DNA from: an uncultured Gammaproteobacteria bacterium
GTDB lineage: Bacteria > Pseudomonadota > Gammaproteobacteria > Steroidobacterales > Woeseiaceae
Length of the DNA: 11,841 nt
NCBI GenBank assembly: GCA_938003715.1
Contig: CALKYK010000209.1
Span: forward strand, 1-11,841
Direction: 5' to 3'
A program made the translations under genes and the position numbers. The notes below the pieces were generated by a model. That model had not been told where the DNA came from. It saw only the letters and a program-made list of their open reading frames with translations, and did no database searches. The number at the start of each line of letters is the position of its first letter. Position 1 is the first letter of the stretch. This document shows, in pieces, positions 1 to 7,600 of the stretch.

Positions 1-417
1 GAGGGTCTCGTGACGATGGGCGTCGGCGAACTGTGCCTCGTGTCGCCGCAGGCCCTAGCGCCGGAACCCGGCACGATTCCCGCCGAGGCGAAGGTACTGT
101 TCGACCTGGACGCAGGCATTCGCGACGCGGATGTCGTCATGGCGCTGCGCATCCAGCGCGAGCGGATCGGTAATCTCGACGGTGTGCCCGACATCGACGA
201 GTATTTCGCCCGCTACGGTGTCAGCCACGAGCGCATGAAGAATGCCGCGCCCGGCGCCATCGTCATGCATCCGGGGCCGATGAATCGCGGCATCGAAATC
301 GAATCGAGTCTCGCCGACAGTCCGCGCTCGGTCATTACGCAGCAGGTCGCGAACGGCGTGGCCGTGCGCATGGCCGTCCTGTCCACCGTCACAGAGACCC
401 TCCGCGCAATTGGCTGA
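1..417 (+). CDS. pyrB: Aspartate carbamoyltransferase catalytic subunit, C-terminal part (partial)
   Basis: PyrB condenses carbamoyl phosphate with aspartate in the second step of pyrimidine synthesis, in the cytoplasm. The frame is open from base 1, so the 5' end lies outside the window. About 138 residues are present of the roughly 310-320 usual for the family, which is the aspartate-binding half. Visible signatures are the LRIQRER segment (about fragment residues 46-52) and HPGPMNRGIEI (from about residue 90), the form seen in the PyrB type that ends HPxPxNRG. The GTG at position 10 is an internal codon, not a start. The stop at 415-417 overlaps the TTG start of the next gene by 8 nt, so the two are probably translationally coupled. 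The family assignment is very secure. Whether a regulatory pyrI or a dihydroorotase-like pyrC lies upstream cannot be seen. Confidence 0.95.
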   Translation, partial: EGLVTMGVGELCLVSPQALAPEPGTIPAEAKVLFDLDAGIRDADVVMALRIQRERIGNLDGVPDIDEYFARYGVSHERMKNAAPGAIVMHPGPMNRGIEIESSLADSPRSVITQQVANGVAVRMAVLSTVTETLRAIG

Positions 418-1324
418 CGCCGCAGCATCCAGGCCGGCGGCGCAGCGGAACCGCGGCACGCTGTTCGTGGAGGACGCGACGGTACTCGAGGTACACGAGT
501 TTCCCGCACAGCAATACGTGCTGCGTCTCGAGGCGCCGAAAACGGCCGCGAGCGCAAGCGCCGGCACCTTCGTGCACGTGCAATGCGACGATACGATACC
601 GATGCGACGGCCGCTGTCGATCATGCGTGCCAGCGCGAAGGACGGCTGGATCGAGGTGCTGTTCAAGATCGTCGGCGAGGGCCTGCGTTCACTCGGGGCA
701 CGCAAGCGCGGCGACAGCGTCAGCGTGATCGGCCCGATCGGGCACGGCTTCGAACCCGATCCGGAGCGGCCGCTCGCGCTCCTGGTCGGCGGCGGCGTCG
801 GCATTCCGCCGATGATCTTCCTCGCCGAAACACTCGTGAGCGAACGACGCCATTGGCGACCACTGGTGCTGATGGGTTCGGAGATTCCGTTTCCGTTCGA
901 ACTCGTGCGCTCGTCGCTGCCGACGCCGTGGCTCGATGCGGAAACGAATTCGAGCATCGCGCTGCTGGAGGACCTGGGCGTGCCCGCCCGGCTCGCGAGC
1001 CTTGCCGGCTTCGAAGGCTGCCATAAGGGCTACGTCACAGACCTCGCGCGTCGCTGTCTCGAGTCGCTGGATGGGGACGGTCTGTCCGGAGTTGCCCTCT
1101 ACGCATGCGGTCCGACGCCGATGCTCGAAGCCGTGGCCCGGCTTGCCGGTGAATTCGGCCTGCCCTGCCAGGTCGCGCTCGAGGAATACATGGCCTGTGC
1201 GGTCGGCGGCTGTGCAGGCTGCACCGTGCTCGTGCAGACCGCCGACGGGCCCGCCATGAAGCGCGTCTGCGTCGACGGTCCGGTGTTCGATGCCGCGGCA
1301 GTCTGGCCGCAAACGGGGGAGTAA
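410..1324 (+). CDS. PyrK-like FAD/[2Fe-2S] electron-transfer oxidoreductase (dihydroorotate dehydrogenase electron transfer subunit family)
   Basis: This 304-residue protein belongs to the ferredoxin-reductase-like PyrK family. In class 1B dihydroorotate dehydrogenases that family passes electrons from PyrD to NAD+. Domains in order are: a beta-barrel FAD domain (about 15-115) with the flavin motif RPLS (67-70); a nucleotide-binding domain with GGGVGIPPM (127-135) and CGPTPM (233-238); and a C-terminal iron-sulfur domain with Cys263, Cys268, Cys271 and Cys287 (C-x4-C-x2-C-x15-C), followed by VDGPVF as in PyrK. I chose the TTG start at 410 because family-like residues (RGTLFVEDA) begin at residue 15, ahead of the first later in-frame start, GTG at 467. 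No strong ribosome-binding site is visible, which fits coupling to pyrB. No pyrD partner lies next to it, so the electron donor is unknown. The fold is certain; dihydroorotate as substrate is only inferred from pyrB linkage. Confidence 0.88.
   Translation: MADAAASRPAAQRNRGTLFVEDATVLEVHEFPAQQYVLRLEAPKTAASASAGTFVHVQCDDTIPMRRPLSIMRASAKDGWIEVLFKIVGEGLRSLGARKRGDSVSVIGPIGHGFEPDPERPLALLVGGGVGIPPMIFLAETLVSERRHWRPLVLMGSEIPFPFELVRSSLPTPWLDAETNSSIALLEDLGVPARLASLAGFEGCHKGYVTDLARRCLESLDGDGLSGVALYACGPTPMLEAVARLAGEFGLPCQVALEEYMACAVGGCAGCTVLVQTADGPAMKRVCVDGPVFDAAAVWPQTGE
1315..1320 (+). promoter_or_regulatory. Ribosome-binding site of the serine hydrolase
   Basis: GGGGGA lies just before two consecutive ATG codons (1324 and 1327). 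Spacing is 3 nt to the first and 6 nt to the second, so initiation at the second ATG, one residue shorter, is at least as likely. The site lies inside the last codons of the PyrK-like gene. Confidence 0.55.
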
Positions 1325-2568
1325 TGATGCATAGAAAAATCGTACCGGGCTCGATTGCCGCGGTGTACCTGGCCGCAATCTGCAGCGCAGCGAGTGCGCA
1401 GGACTACGTGCCGACACGGTTCGAATGGCAGACGCGGCAACCGACCGAGGTGGGCATGGACGCGGCGCGGCTGCAGGACGCCATCGACTACGCGGAGCGC
1501 ATGGAGTCGGAAGACGTCCGCGATCTCGGCCTGCGCCACCAGGTCTCTTTCGGGCGCGAGCCGCATGGTGAACCGATCGGCCCGTTCAGGACGCGCGGCC
1601 CGGTAACCGGCGTGGTCGTCCGCCACGGCTATCTCGTCGCCGAGTTCGGCGAACCGTCACGCGTCGACATGACGTTCTCGGTGACCAAGAGTTTTCTTTC
1701 GACGACGGTCGGGCTCGCGTGGGCCGACGGCCTGATCCGTGATCTCGACGACCCGGTTGCCGGCTACGTGACGCCGGTGCTGCTGCCGGCCGGCGACGGC
1801 GAGCGCAATCTCCACGGAGACGATTACACGCACGAGCCGGTCACGCTGTTCGAGGACGCGCACAACCGGCAGATTACGTGGGACCATCTGCTGCGCCAGA
1901 CCAGCGCCTGGCGCGGCACGCTGTGGGGCAAGCCGGACTGGGCCGACCGGCCGAGCGGCGACCGCGACACCTGGTACGACCTCGACCGTCCCGATCCCGG
2001 CACCGCGTTCGAATACAACGACGTGCGCGTCAACCTGCTGGCGCTCGCCGCGACCCAGGTCTGGCGCCGACCGCTGCCCGCGGTGCTGCGCGAGCGCATC
2101 ATGGACCCGATCGGCGCCTCGCCGACCTGGCGCTGGAACGGCTACGAGAACTCCTGGATCACGCTGGACGGCATGAAGGTGCAGGTGGTATCCGGCGGCG
2201 GTCACTGGGGCGGCGGTATGTTCATCAATGCCTACGACCAGGCGCGCTTCGGGCTTTTCACGCTGCGTCGCGGCACCTGGGGAGACCGTGTGCTGCTGCC
2301 GGAGGCGTGGTTCGGGATGGCGACGACGCGAACGGTGGCAGACCCGCCCTCGCGCTACGGCTTCATGAACTTCCAGCTCAACCTGCCTGACGCGGACGGC
2401 GAGAAGCGCTACCCGAGTGCGCCCGACGAGGCGTTCACGCACGTCGGCAGCGGCCCCAATCGCGTGTTCGTCGACCCGGTGCACGACCTGGTGATCGTCG
2501 TGCGCTGGATACGTGGTGACGCCGAGGACGAGTTCTTCGGCCGCGTCATCCGCGCCGTTCGGAACTAG
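1324..2568 (+). CDS. Exported serine hydrolase, class C beta-lactamase / penicillin-binding-protein fold
   Basis: The product has 414 residues. The N-terminus is a signal peptide: basic residues at 4-5, a hydrophobic stretch to about 23, and a likely cut after Ala-Ser-Ala at 23-25 before Gln26. The mature protein should therefore be periplasmic. Catalytic motifs of the serine beta-lactamase/DD-peptidase/esterase fold are visible. SVTK (119-122) supplies nucleophile Ser119 and Lys122. Tyr231 in FEYND sits where the Tyr-x-Asn motif is expected, but as Tyr-Asn-Asp. HVG (373-375) matches the third motif. A region of about 45 residues (140-185) between motifs is longer than in minimal members. The start overlaps the PyrK stop by 1 nt and acdS follows after 3 nt, so it lies mid-operon. 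The substrate is not predictable; family members include esterases, amidases, D-amino-acid peptidases and lactamases. I would not call it an antibiotic-resistance gene. Confidence 0.88.
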   Translation: MMHRKIVPGSIAAVYLAAICSAASAQDYVPTRFEWQTRQPTEVGMDAARLQDAIDYAERMESEDVRDLGLRHQVSFGREPHGEPIGPFRTRGPVTGVVVRHGYLVAEFGEPSRVDMTFSVTKSFLSTTVGLAWADGLIRDLDDPVAGYVTPVLLPAGDGERNLHGDDYTHEPVTLFEDAHNRQITWDHLLRQTSAWRGTLWGKPDWADRPSGDRDTWYDLDRPDPGTAFEYNDVRVNLLALAATQVWRRPLPAVLRERIMDPIGASPTWRWNGYENSWITLDGMKVQVVSGGGHWGGGMFINAYDQARFGLFTLRRGTWGDRVLLPEAWFGMATTRTVADPPSRYGFMNFQLNLPDADGEKRYPSAPDEAFTHVGSGPNRVFVDPVHDLVIVVRWIRGDAEDEFFGRVIRAVRN

Positions 2569-2571
2569 TCG

Positions 2572-3585
2572 ATGCTCGGCAACTTCGAGCGCTACCCGCT
2601 CACGTTCGGCCCGACCCCGATCGAGAAGCTCACGCGCCTGTCCGCGCACCTTGGCGGCGCGGTCGACATCTACGCCAAGCGCGAGGACTGCAATTCCGGG
2701 CTCGCATTCGGCGGCAACAAGCTGCGGAAACTCGAATACATCGTGCCCGATGCGATCGCGTCCGGCGCGGACACGCTGGTGACGATCGGCGGCGTGCAGT
2801 CGAACCACACGCGCCAGGTGGCAGCAGTGGCGGCGAAGATCGGCATGAAATGCCGGCTCGTGCAGGAAAGCTGGGTGCCGTTCCAGGACGCCGTCTACGA
2901 CCGTGTCGGCAACATCCTGATGTCGCGCGTGATGGGCGCGGAGATCGAACTTGTCGACGAGGGTTTCGACATCGGCATCCGCGAAAGCTGGGAGCGCGCG
3001 CTCGACGACGTCAAGGACAGGGGCGGCAAACCCTACCCGATTCCCGCCGGCGCGTCGGTGCATCGCCTCGGCGGACTGGGTTTCGTCGGCTTTGCCGAGG
3101 AAGTGCGCGCACAGGAAGCGCAACTCGGGATTACCTTCGACTACGTCGTCGTGTGCACGGTCACGGGTTCGACGCACGCGGGAATGGTGGTCGGCTTTGC
3201 GAAGGACGGCCGGGCGAGGAACGTCATCGGCATCGACGCGTCCTGCACGCCGCAGCAGACGCACGCGCAGGTGCTGGACATCGCGCGGAAAACGGCCGAA
3301 CTCGTCGAGCTCGGGCAGGAAATCACCGCCGACGACGTCGTTCTGGAAACGGCCTACGCCTACCCGGTGTACGGCGTGCCGTCCGAGGAAACGAACGCGG
3401 CGATTCGTCTTTGCGCGCGGCTCGAAGGAATGATGACCGACCCCGTTTACGAGGGAAAATCGATGCAGGGTCTCATCGACCTGGTCAGAAAGGATTTCTT
3501 TCCTGCCGGCAGCAAGGTGCTCTATGCGCACCTGGGCGGCGTGCCGGCGATCAACGGCTACAGCTACATCTATCGAAACGGCTGA
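2572..3585 (+). CDS. acdS: 1-aminocyclopropane-1-carboxylate (ACC) deaminase, PLP-dependent
   Basis: AcdS cleaves ACC, the plant ethylene precursor, to 2-oxobutanoate and ammonia in the cytoplasm. The 337-residue protein matches the roughly 338-residue Pseudomonas enzyme end to end, from FERYPLTFGP at residue 5 to the final RNG, with one residue fewer before that motif. Key residues fall where expected: PLP lysine Lys50 in GGNK (Lys51 in Pseudomonas), Ser77-Asn78 in GGVQSN, Tyr293-Glu294 in DPVYEGKS, and Leu321 in AHLGG. The Glu and Leu (295 and 322 in Pseudomonas numbering) separate true ACC deaminases from D-cysteine desulfhydrases of the same fold, so ACC activity is predicted rather than desulfhydration. 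The ATG at 2572 gives a family-like N-terminus. The gene lies 3 nt after the hydrolase stop and has only a weak ribosome-binding site, so it probably relies on coupling. D-amino-acid deamination remains a possible side activity. Confidence 0.93.
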   Translation: MLGNFERYPLTFGPTPIEKLTRLSAHLGGAVDIYAKREDCNSGLAFGGNKLRKLEYIVPDAIASGADTLVTIGGVQSNHTRQVAAVAAKIGMKCRLVQESWVPFQDAVYDRVGNILMSRVMGAEIELVDEGFDIGIRESWERALDDVKDRGGKPYPIPAGASVHRLGGLGFVGFAEEVRAQEAQLGITFDYVVVCTVTGSTHAGMVVGFAKDGRARNVIGIDASCTPQQTHAQVLDIARKTAELVELGQEITADDVVLETAYAYPVYGVPSEETNAAIRLCARLEGMMTDPVYEGKSMQGLIDLVRKDFFPAGSKVLYAHLGGVPAINGYSYIYRNG

Positions 3586-3953
3586 GACGAGCGAATCCGC
3601 CGGGGTGCGATTGCCCCGATCGGCGTTGTCCGGGTGTCGTTACCTCCCGCAATGCGGGCACTGACCGCGAAGCACCTTGATGATGTAGTTCACCCACAGC
3701 CAGAAGAGAACGACGTTCCCGACGAACAGCGATACCCACAGCAAGGAAGCGGCCATTGTCGAATCTCGCGCCAGAAGCTCTCCCATATAGAGTCGTCATT
3801 TAACAAAAAAGTTTTAACGGGGTCCTGCCCGGCGTTCACAATTCCGCGCGGCAGGGCAAAAATTCGCGGAAATTGCGGACTGTGCACGGCGGCGGCGCGT
3901 CACGAGGGACGGATTCTGTGACGCAGTTCCGGCGGACCCGGGCGCGTCCCGGC
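3586..3953. other. Intergenic region between acdS and the DUF1801/YdeI-like gene
   Basis: Apart from the microprotein at 3640-3756, this stretch holds only weak signals. An AT-rich patch lies at 3783-3816 and could carry a minus-strand promoter, with TATAT on the minus strand at 3788-3784. There is a 6-bp inverted repeat CCTGCC/GGCAGG (3824-3829 and 3850-3855). There is also a perfect 7-bp inverted repeat GCGTCAC/GTGACGC (3897-3903 and 3918-3924), which lies just past the stop of the minus-strand gene and could be a terminator stem without a T-run. None of these is convincing alone. Confidence 0.4.
3640..3756 (-). CDS. Candidate 38-residue membrane microprotein ending in CPHC
   Basis: The open frame reads from ATG (3756-3754) to TAA (3642-3640). 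Residues 5-26 are almost wholly hydrophobic, with several tryptophans, giving one membrane span. It is followed by KVLRG and then CPHCGR at residues 33-38. Positive residues (Lys27, Arg30, Arg38) lie only after the span, so the positive-inside rule puts the C-terminus in the cytoplasm. Cys-Pro-His-Cys is the active-site sequence of DsbA, but there is no thioredoxin fold here. A cytoplasmic Cys pair is more likely half of a metal knuckle, perhaps in a dimer. Support is only the ordered composition (span, basic residues, CxxC, immediate stop), because no clear Shine-Dalgarno site precedes it. It is convergent with acdS. I do not recognise a named family, and an unlikely but possible alternative is chance. 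Confidence 0.5.
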   Translation of the reverse strand: MAASLLWVSLFVGNVVLFWLWVNYIIKVLRGQCPHCGR

Positions 3954-4544
3954 TCAGCGATAGCGGTCGTTGAGGCCCTTGCCGGCTTCTATCATCGGCA
4001 GGATCTTCTCGACGCGACGCTGCCGGGTATCTTCGCGCTTCGCTTCCGCCACGTAGTTCGCGTATTCGCGCTGCAGTCCGGGCCGCAGCCGGCCGAATGC
4101 GGTGGCCGCCTTTTTCCGTCGCGCAAACGCATGCTTCAGTTCTGTCGGAACGACGACGGGCCGGTCACGCACCGGCCTGATTTCCTCGCCGGCGTCCAGC
4201 TTGTCGACGCATTCGCGCACGTATTTCCTGATGATCGCGGGCCTGATGTCCTTTGCCGAATGCATGCGCCACTGGCGCATTGCACGGGTCTTGCCCTCCT
4301 GGGCGTTGATCAGGTGCCCTTTCTCGTCGTCGAGCAGCGCGCCCTGGAAAAACCACAGCCCGAAGTAGGACTTGAAACCGCCGATGCCGACCACGTTCCT
4401 GCCGTCGTGCGTGTAGCAGGGCCCGCCCCACTTGATCGTTTCCTCGAGACCGGTCGAGCGCAGGACGTCGCGCAGTTTCTCGAGCTCCGGTCGCCACCGG
4501 CTCGCGCCTGCGATGTAGTCCTCAACCGATTTCGTTTTCGCCAT
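3954..4544 (-). CDS. DUF1801 / YdeI (OmpD-associated) family protein
   Basis: The product has 196 residues and no signal peptide or membrane span, so it should be cytoplasmic. The N-terminal half (about 8-105) has the DUF1801 pattern, with EETIKWGGPCY (35-45 from the ATG) followed by GFKSYFGLWFF. The C-terminal part (about 130-180) has the YdeI/OmpD-associated (OmdA) signature, with PGLQREYANYVAEAKREDTR and a run of basic residues after it. Some OmdA proteins have been linked to bacteriocin protection, but the biochemical role of the family is unsettled and I do not assign one. I chose the ATG at 4544 (MAKTKSVEDY). An in-frame GTG at 4553 would add three residues, and neither has a clear ribosome-binding site. 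It is transcribed divergently from the large beta-propeller gene, with about 100 nt between the starts. No catalytic residues are recognisable. Confidence 0.82.
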   Translation of the reverse strand: MAKTKSVEDYIAGASRWRPELEKLRDVLRSTGLEETIKWGGPCYTHDGRNVVGIGGFKSYFGLWFFQGALLDDEKGHLINAQEGKTRAMRQWRMHSAKDIRPAIIRKYVRECVDKLDAGEEIRPVRDRPVVVPTELKHAFARRKKAATAFGRLRPGLQREYANYVAEAKREDTRQRRVEKILPMIEAGKGLNDRYR

Positions 4545-4559
4545 GGGCGACACGCTAAA

Positions 4560-4586
4560 GGCTCATACCATATCGGTCAATGAGCC
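4560..4586. promoter_or_regulatory. Inverted repeat in the divergent intergenic region (possible operator)
   Basis: GGCTCAT (4560-4566) and ATGAGCC (4580-4586) form a perfect 7-bp inverted repeat around a 13-nt spacer, between the two divergent starts at 4544 and 4647. Its position suits a regulator site serving both genes. It is short and could be chance, and no regulator gene is adjacent. Confidence 0.3.
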
Positions 4587-4601
4587 CGGCCGCCGGTTTG
4601 C

Positions 4602-4607
4602 TATAGT
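4602..4607 (+). promoter_or_regulatory. Possible -10 box of the beta-propeller gene
   Basis: TATAGT matches the sigma-70 -10 consensus at five of six positions and lies 40 nt before the ATG at 4647. I find no good -35 hexamer at 16-18 nt upstream. The nearest weak candidates overlap the right arm of the 4560-4586 inverted repeat. Confidence 0.3.
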
Positions 4608-4636
4608 TTTCCGGCACAACAGCAACAACGACCGCC

Positions 4637-4644
4637 GGGGGAAA
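4637..4644 (+). promoter_or_regulatory. Ribosome-binding site of the beta-propeller gene
   Basis: GGGGGAAA ends 2 nt before the ATG at 4647, with the G-run about 6 nt upstream. It is purine-rich and well placed, and it fixes the start that yields the signal peptide. Confidence 0.6.
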
Positions 4645-4646
4645 CC

Positions 4647-7600
4647 ATGAATCGTGCCACTGCGTGGGCGCTTGCCGCCTTCCTTTCACCACTTTGCGTT
4701 TATGCCCAGGACGACGAGACGTCGCCCGGATTCAACGAGGACACGTTCAAGGGCCTCGAGATGCGCAGCATCGGCCCGGCGCTGATGGCCGGGCGTATTG
4801 CCGACATCGTCCTCGACCCCGAGGACCCGAGCACGTGGTACGTCGGCGTCGGTTCGGGAGGCGTCTGGAAAACCGTCAACGGCGGCACGACCTGGACGCC
4901 GGTTTTCGACGACGAGGACGCGTACTCGATCGGCTGCATCACGATCGACCCGAACGACCGCGACACGATCTGGGTCGGTACCGGGGAGAACGTCAGCGGA
5001 CGACACGTGGCGTACGGCAGCGGCGTCTATCGCAGCCGGGACGGCGGCCAGAGCTGGGAAAACATGGGCCTTGCGGCGTCCGAACACATCGGCATGATCC
5101 GCATCGACCCGCGCGACTCGAACGTCATCTACGTCGCGGCGCAGGGGCCGCTCTGGTCTGCGGGCGGCGAACGCGGCCTGTACAAGTCGACCGACGGCGG
5201 CGCGACCTGGCAGAAGATCCTCGGTGACGGGCTCGGCAACGCGGCCATCGACGACCAGTACACCGGGGTTTCGGAGGTGCACCTCGACCCGCGCGATCCG
5301 GACGTCCTGTACGCGGTGTCCTGGCAGCGGTTCCGCAATGTCGCGGTGCTGATGGACGGCGGCCCGGGCTCCGGCATCCACAAGTCCGAGGACGGCGGCG
5401 CCACCTGGCGCAGGCTCGAGAAAGGTCTGCCCGAGGAGCACATGGGCAAGGTCGGTCTCGCGATCTCGCCGCAGGATCCGGACATCGTGTACGCGACGAT
5501 CGAGCTCGCGCATCGCAAGGGCGGCTTCTACCGTTCGGCGGACGGTGGCGAGAGCTGGGAGAAACGCAACGACTACATCTCCGGCGGCACCGGGCCGCAC
5601 TACTACCAGGAGATCTTCGCCAGCCCGCACCAGTTCGAACGCGTCTACCAGATGGACGTGCGCCTGCACTACACCGACAACGGCGGCACCGACTTTGTCG
5701 AGATGCCGGCCGGCAACAAGCACGTCGATCATCACGCGCTCGCCTTCCACCCCGACGACGAGAACTACCTGCTGGTCGGCAACGACGGCGGCGTCTACGA
5801 AAGCCTCGATCTCGGCGAAACGTGGCGCTACATCGCCAACATGCCGATCATGCAGTTCTACAAGGTCGCGGTCGACTACGACGAACCGTTCTACAACGTC
5901 TACGGCGGCACGCAGGACAACTCGAGCCTCGGCGGTCCGTCACGGACGGACAACAACGTCGGCATCCGCAACTCCGACTGGTACCTGACGCTCGGCGCCG
6001 ACGGTCACCAGTCCGCCGTCGACCCGACCAATCCCGACATCATTTATGCGAACTGGCAGGAAGGAAACCTGACGCGCTACGACCGCCGTACGGGCGAGTC
6101 GGTGTACATCCGCCCGCAGCCCGCCGCCGACGAGGTCGAGGAGCGCTTCAACTGGGACGCGCCGATCCTGATCAGCCCGCACGACCCGGCGACGCTGTAC
6201 TTCGCGAGCTTCCGCGTCTGGCGCAGTGACGACCGCGGCGACTCGTGGCGCACGGTATCGGGCGACCTGACCCGCAACGAGAACCGGCTGCGCCAGCCGC
6301 TGATGGGACGGCGCTGGAGCTTCGACTCCAACTGGGACCTGTCGGCGATGTCGCAGTACAACACGATCACGTCGCTGTCCGAATCGCCGCTGGTGCCGGG
6401 TCTGCTTTACGCCGGCACCGACGACGGGCTCGTGCAGGTGAGCGAGGACGGCGGCGCGAACTGGCGCAGCATCGATTCGTTGCCGGGCGTGCCCGACTAT
6501 TTCTTCGTCAACGACATCAAAGCGGACCTGCATGATGCGGACACCGTGTACGTCGTCGTCGACGACCACAAGAGCGGCGACTTCACGCCGTACGTGCTGA
6601 AAAGTACCGACCGCGGACGGCGCTGGCGCAGCATCGCATCCAACCTGCCGGAGCGGCACATCCTGTGGCGCATCGTGCAGGACCACGTCAATCCGAATCT
6701 GCTCTTTCTGGGCACCGAGTTCGGCGTTTTCTTCACCGTCGACGGCGGCGGACAGTGGACGAAACTCGCGGGCGGCGCGCCGAACATCGCGTTCCGCGAT
6801 CTCGTGATCCAGACGCGGGAGAACGACCTCGTCGGCGCGACGTTCGGCAGAAGCCTCTACATTCTCGACGACTACTCGCCGCTTCGTGCCGTTACGACCT
6901 CCATGTTGCAGAACGACGTCACGCTGTTCCCGGCGCGGACCGCTCGCTGGTACCTGCCGAAACGGCCGCATTCATGCACGCAGACCGGATGCGTCGACAG
7001 CCAGGGCGATGCGTACTACGTCGCGCCGAACCCGCCGTTCGGTGCCGTCATGACCTACTACCTGCCGGAGAAGCTTGAAACGCGGGCGGAACGACGGCAG
7101 GAGGCAGAGAAACAGCGGATCGACGAAAACGAGGACGTCGCATTCCCTTCGTGGGAGGCAATCGCCGCGGAAGAGCGGGAAGACCCGCCGGCTATCGTGC
7201 TCACGGTGACCGACGCCCAGGGTGGCGTTGTGCGTCACATCGAGGGACCGGTCGATGCCGGCTTTCACCGGGTTGCCTGGGACCTGCGCTACCCGGTCGT
7301 CAATCCCTGGCAGCCGGAAGCGGAACGGAATCCGAACGACAGTTCCGTCGGTGTGCTGGTCGCGCCGGGCACATACCGTGTGTCGCTTGCGCGGCGTATC
7401 GACGGCGTCACGACCGACCTCGGTCAGTCGCAGGCCGTCGAAGTCGTATCGATCCGCGAACCCACGCTGCCCGGCTCGTCGCAGGACGAGCGCGTGACCT
7501 ATGCACGACGCGTCGACGAAATGCGGCGCGCTGCGAACGGCACGCTCGAGTCGGTCGACGAGATCCTGGTCGAGCTCGAGGCAATCAAGGAGGCGCTCGG

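Noticed and set aside
1657..3531. Long minus-strand open frame of over 600 codons
   Set aside because: It is antisense to the serine hydrolase and acdS, both of which have clear families and catalytic motifs. Such shadows are common in GC-rich DNA, and the sequence is rich in Arg/His/Val without domain similarity.
3601..3618. Small hairpin CGGGG/CCCCG after acdS as a terminator
   Set aside because: The stem is only 5 bp with an 8-nt loop and no T-run on either strand.
3824..3855. CCTGCC/GGCAGG inverted repeat as a terminator or operator
   Set aside because: It has a 6-bp stem, a 20-nt loop, no T-run and no position relative to a firm promoter.
3690..3887. Minus-strand 65-codon frame in the intergenic region
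   Set aside because: It has no ribosome-binding site, domain or membrane pattern, and it overlaps the better supported microprotein frame.
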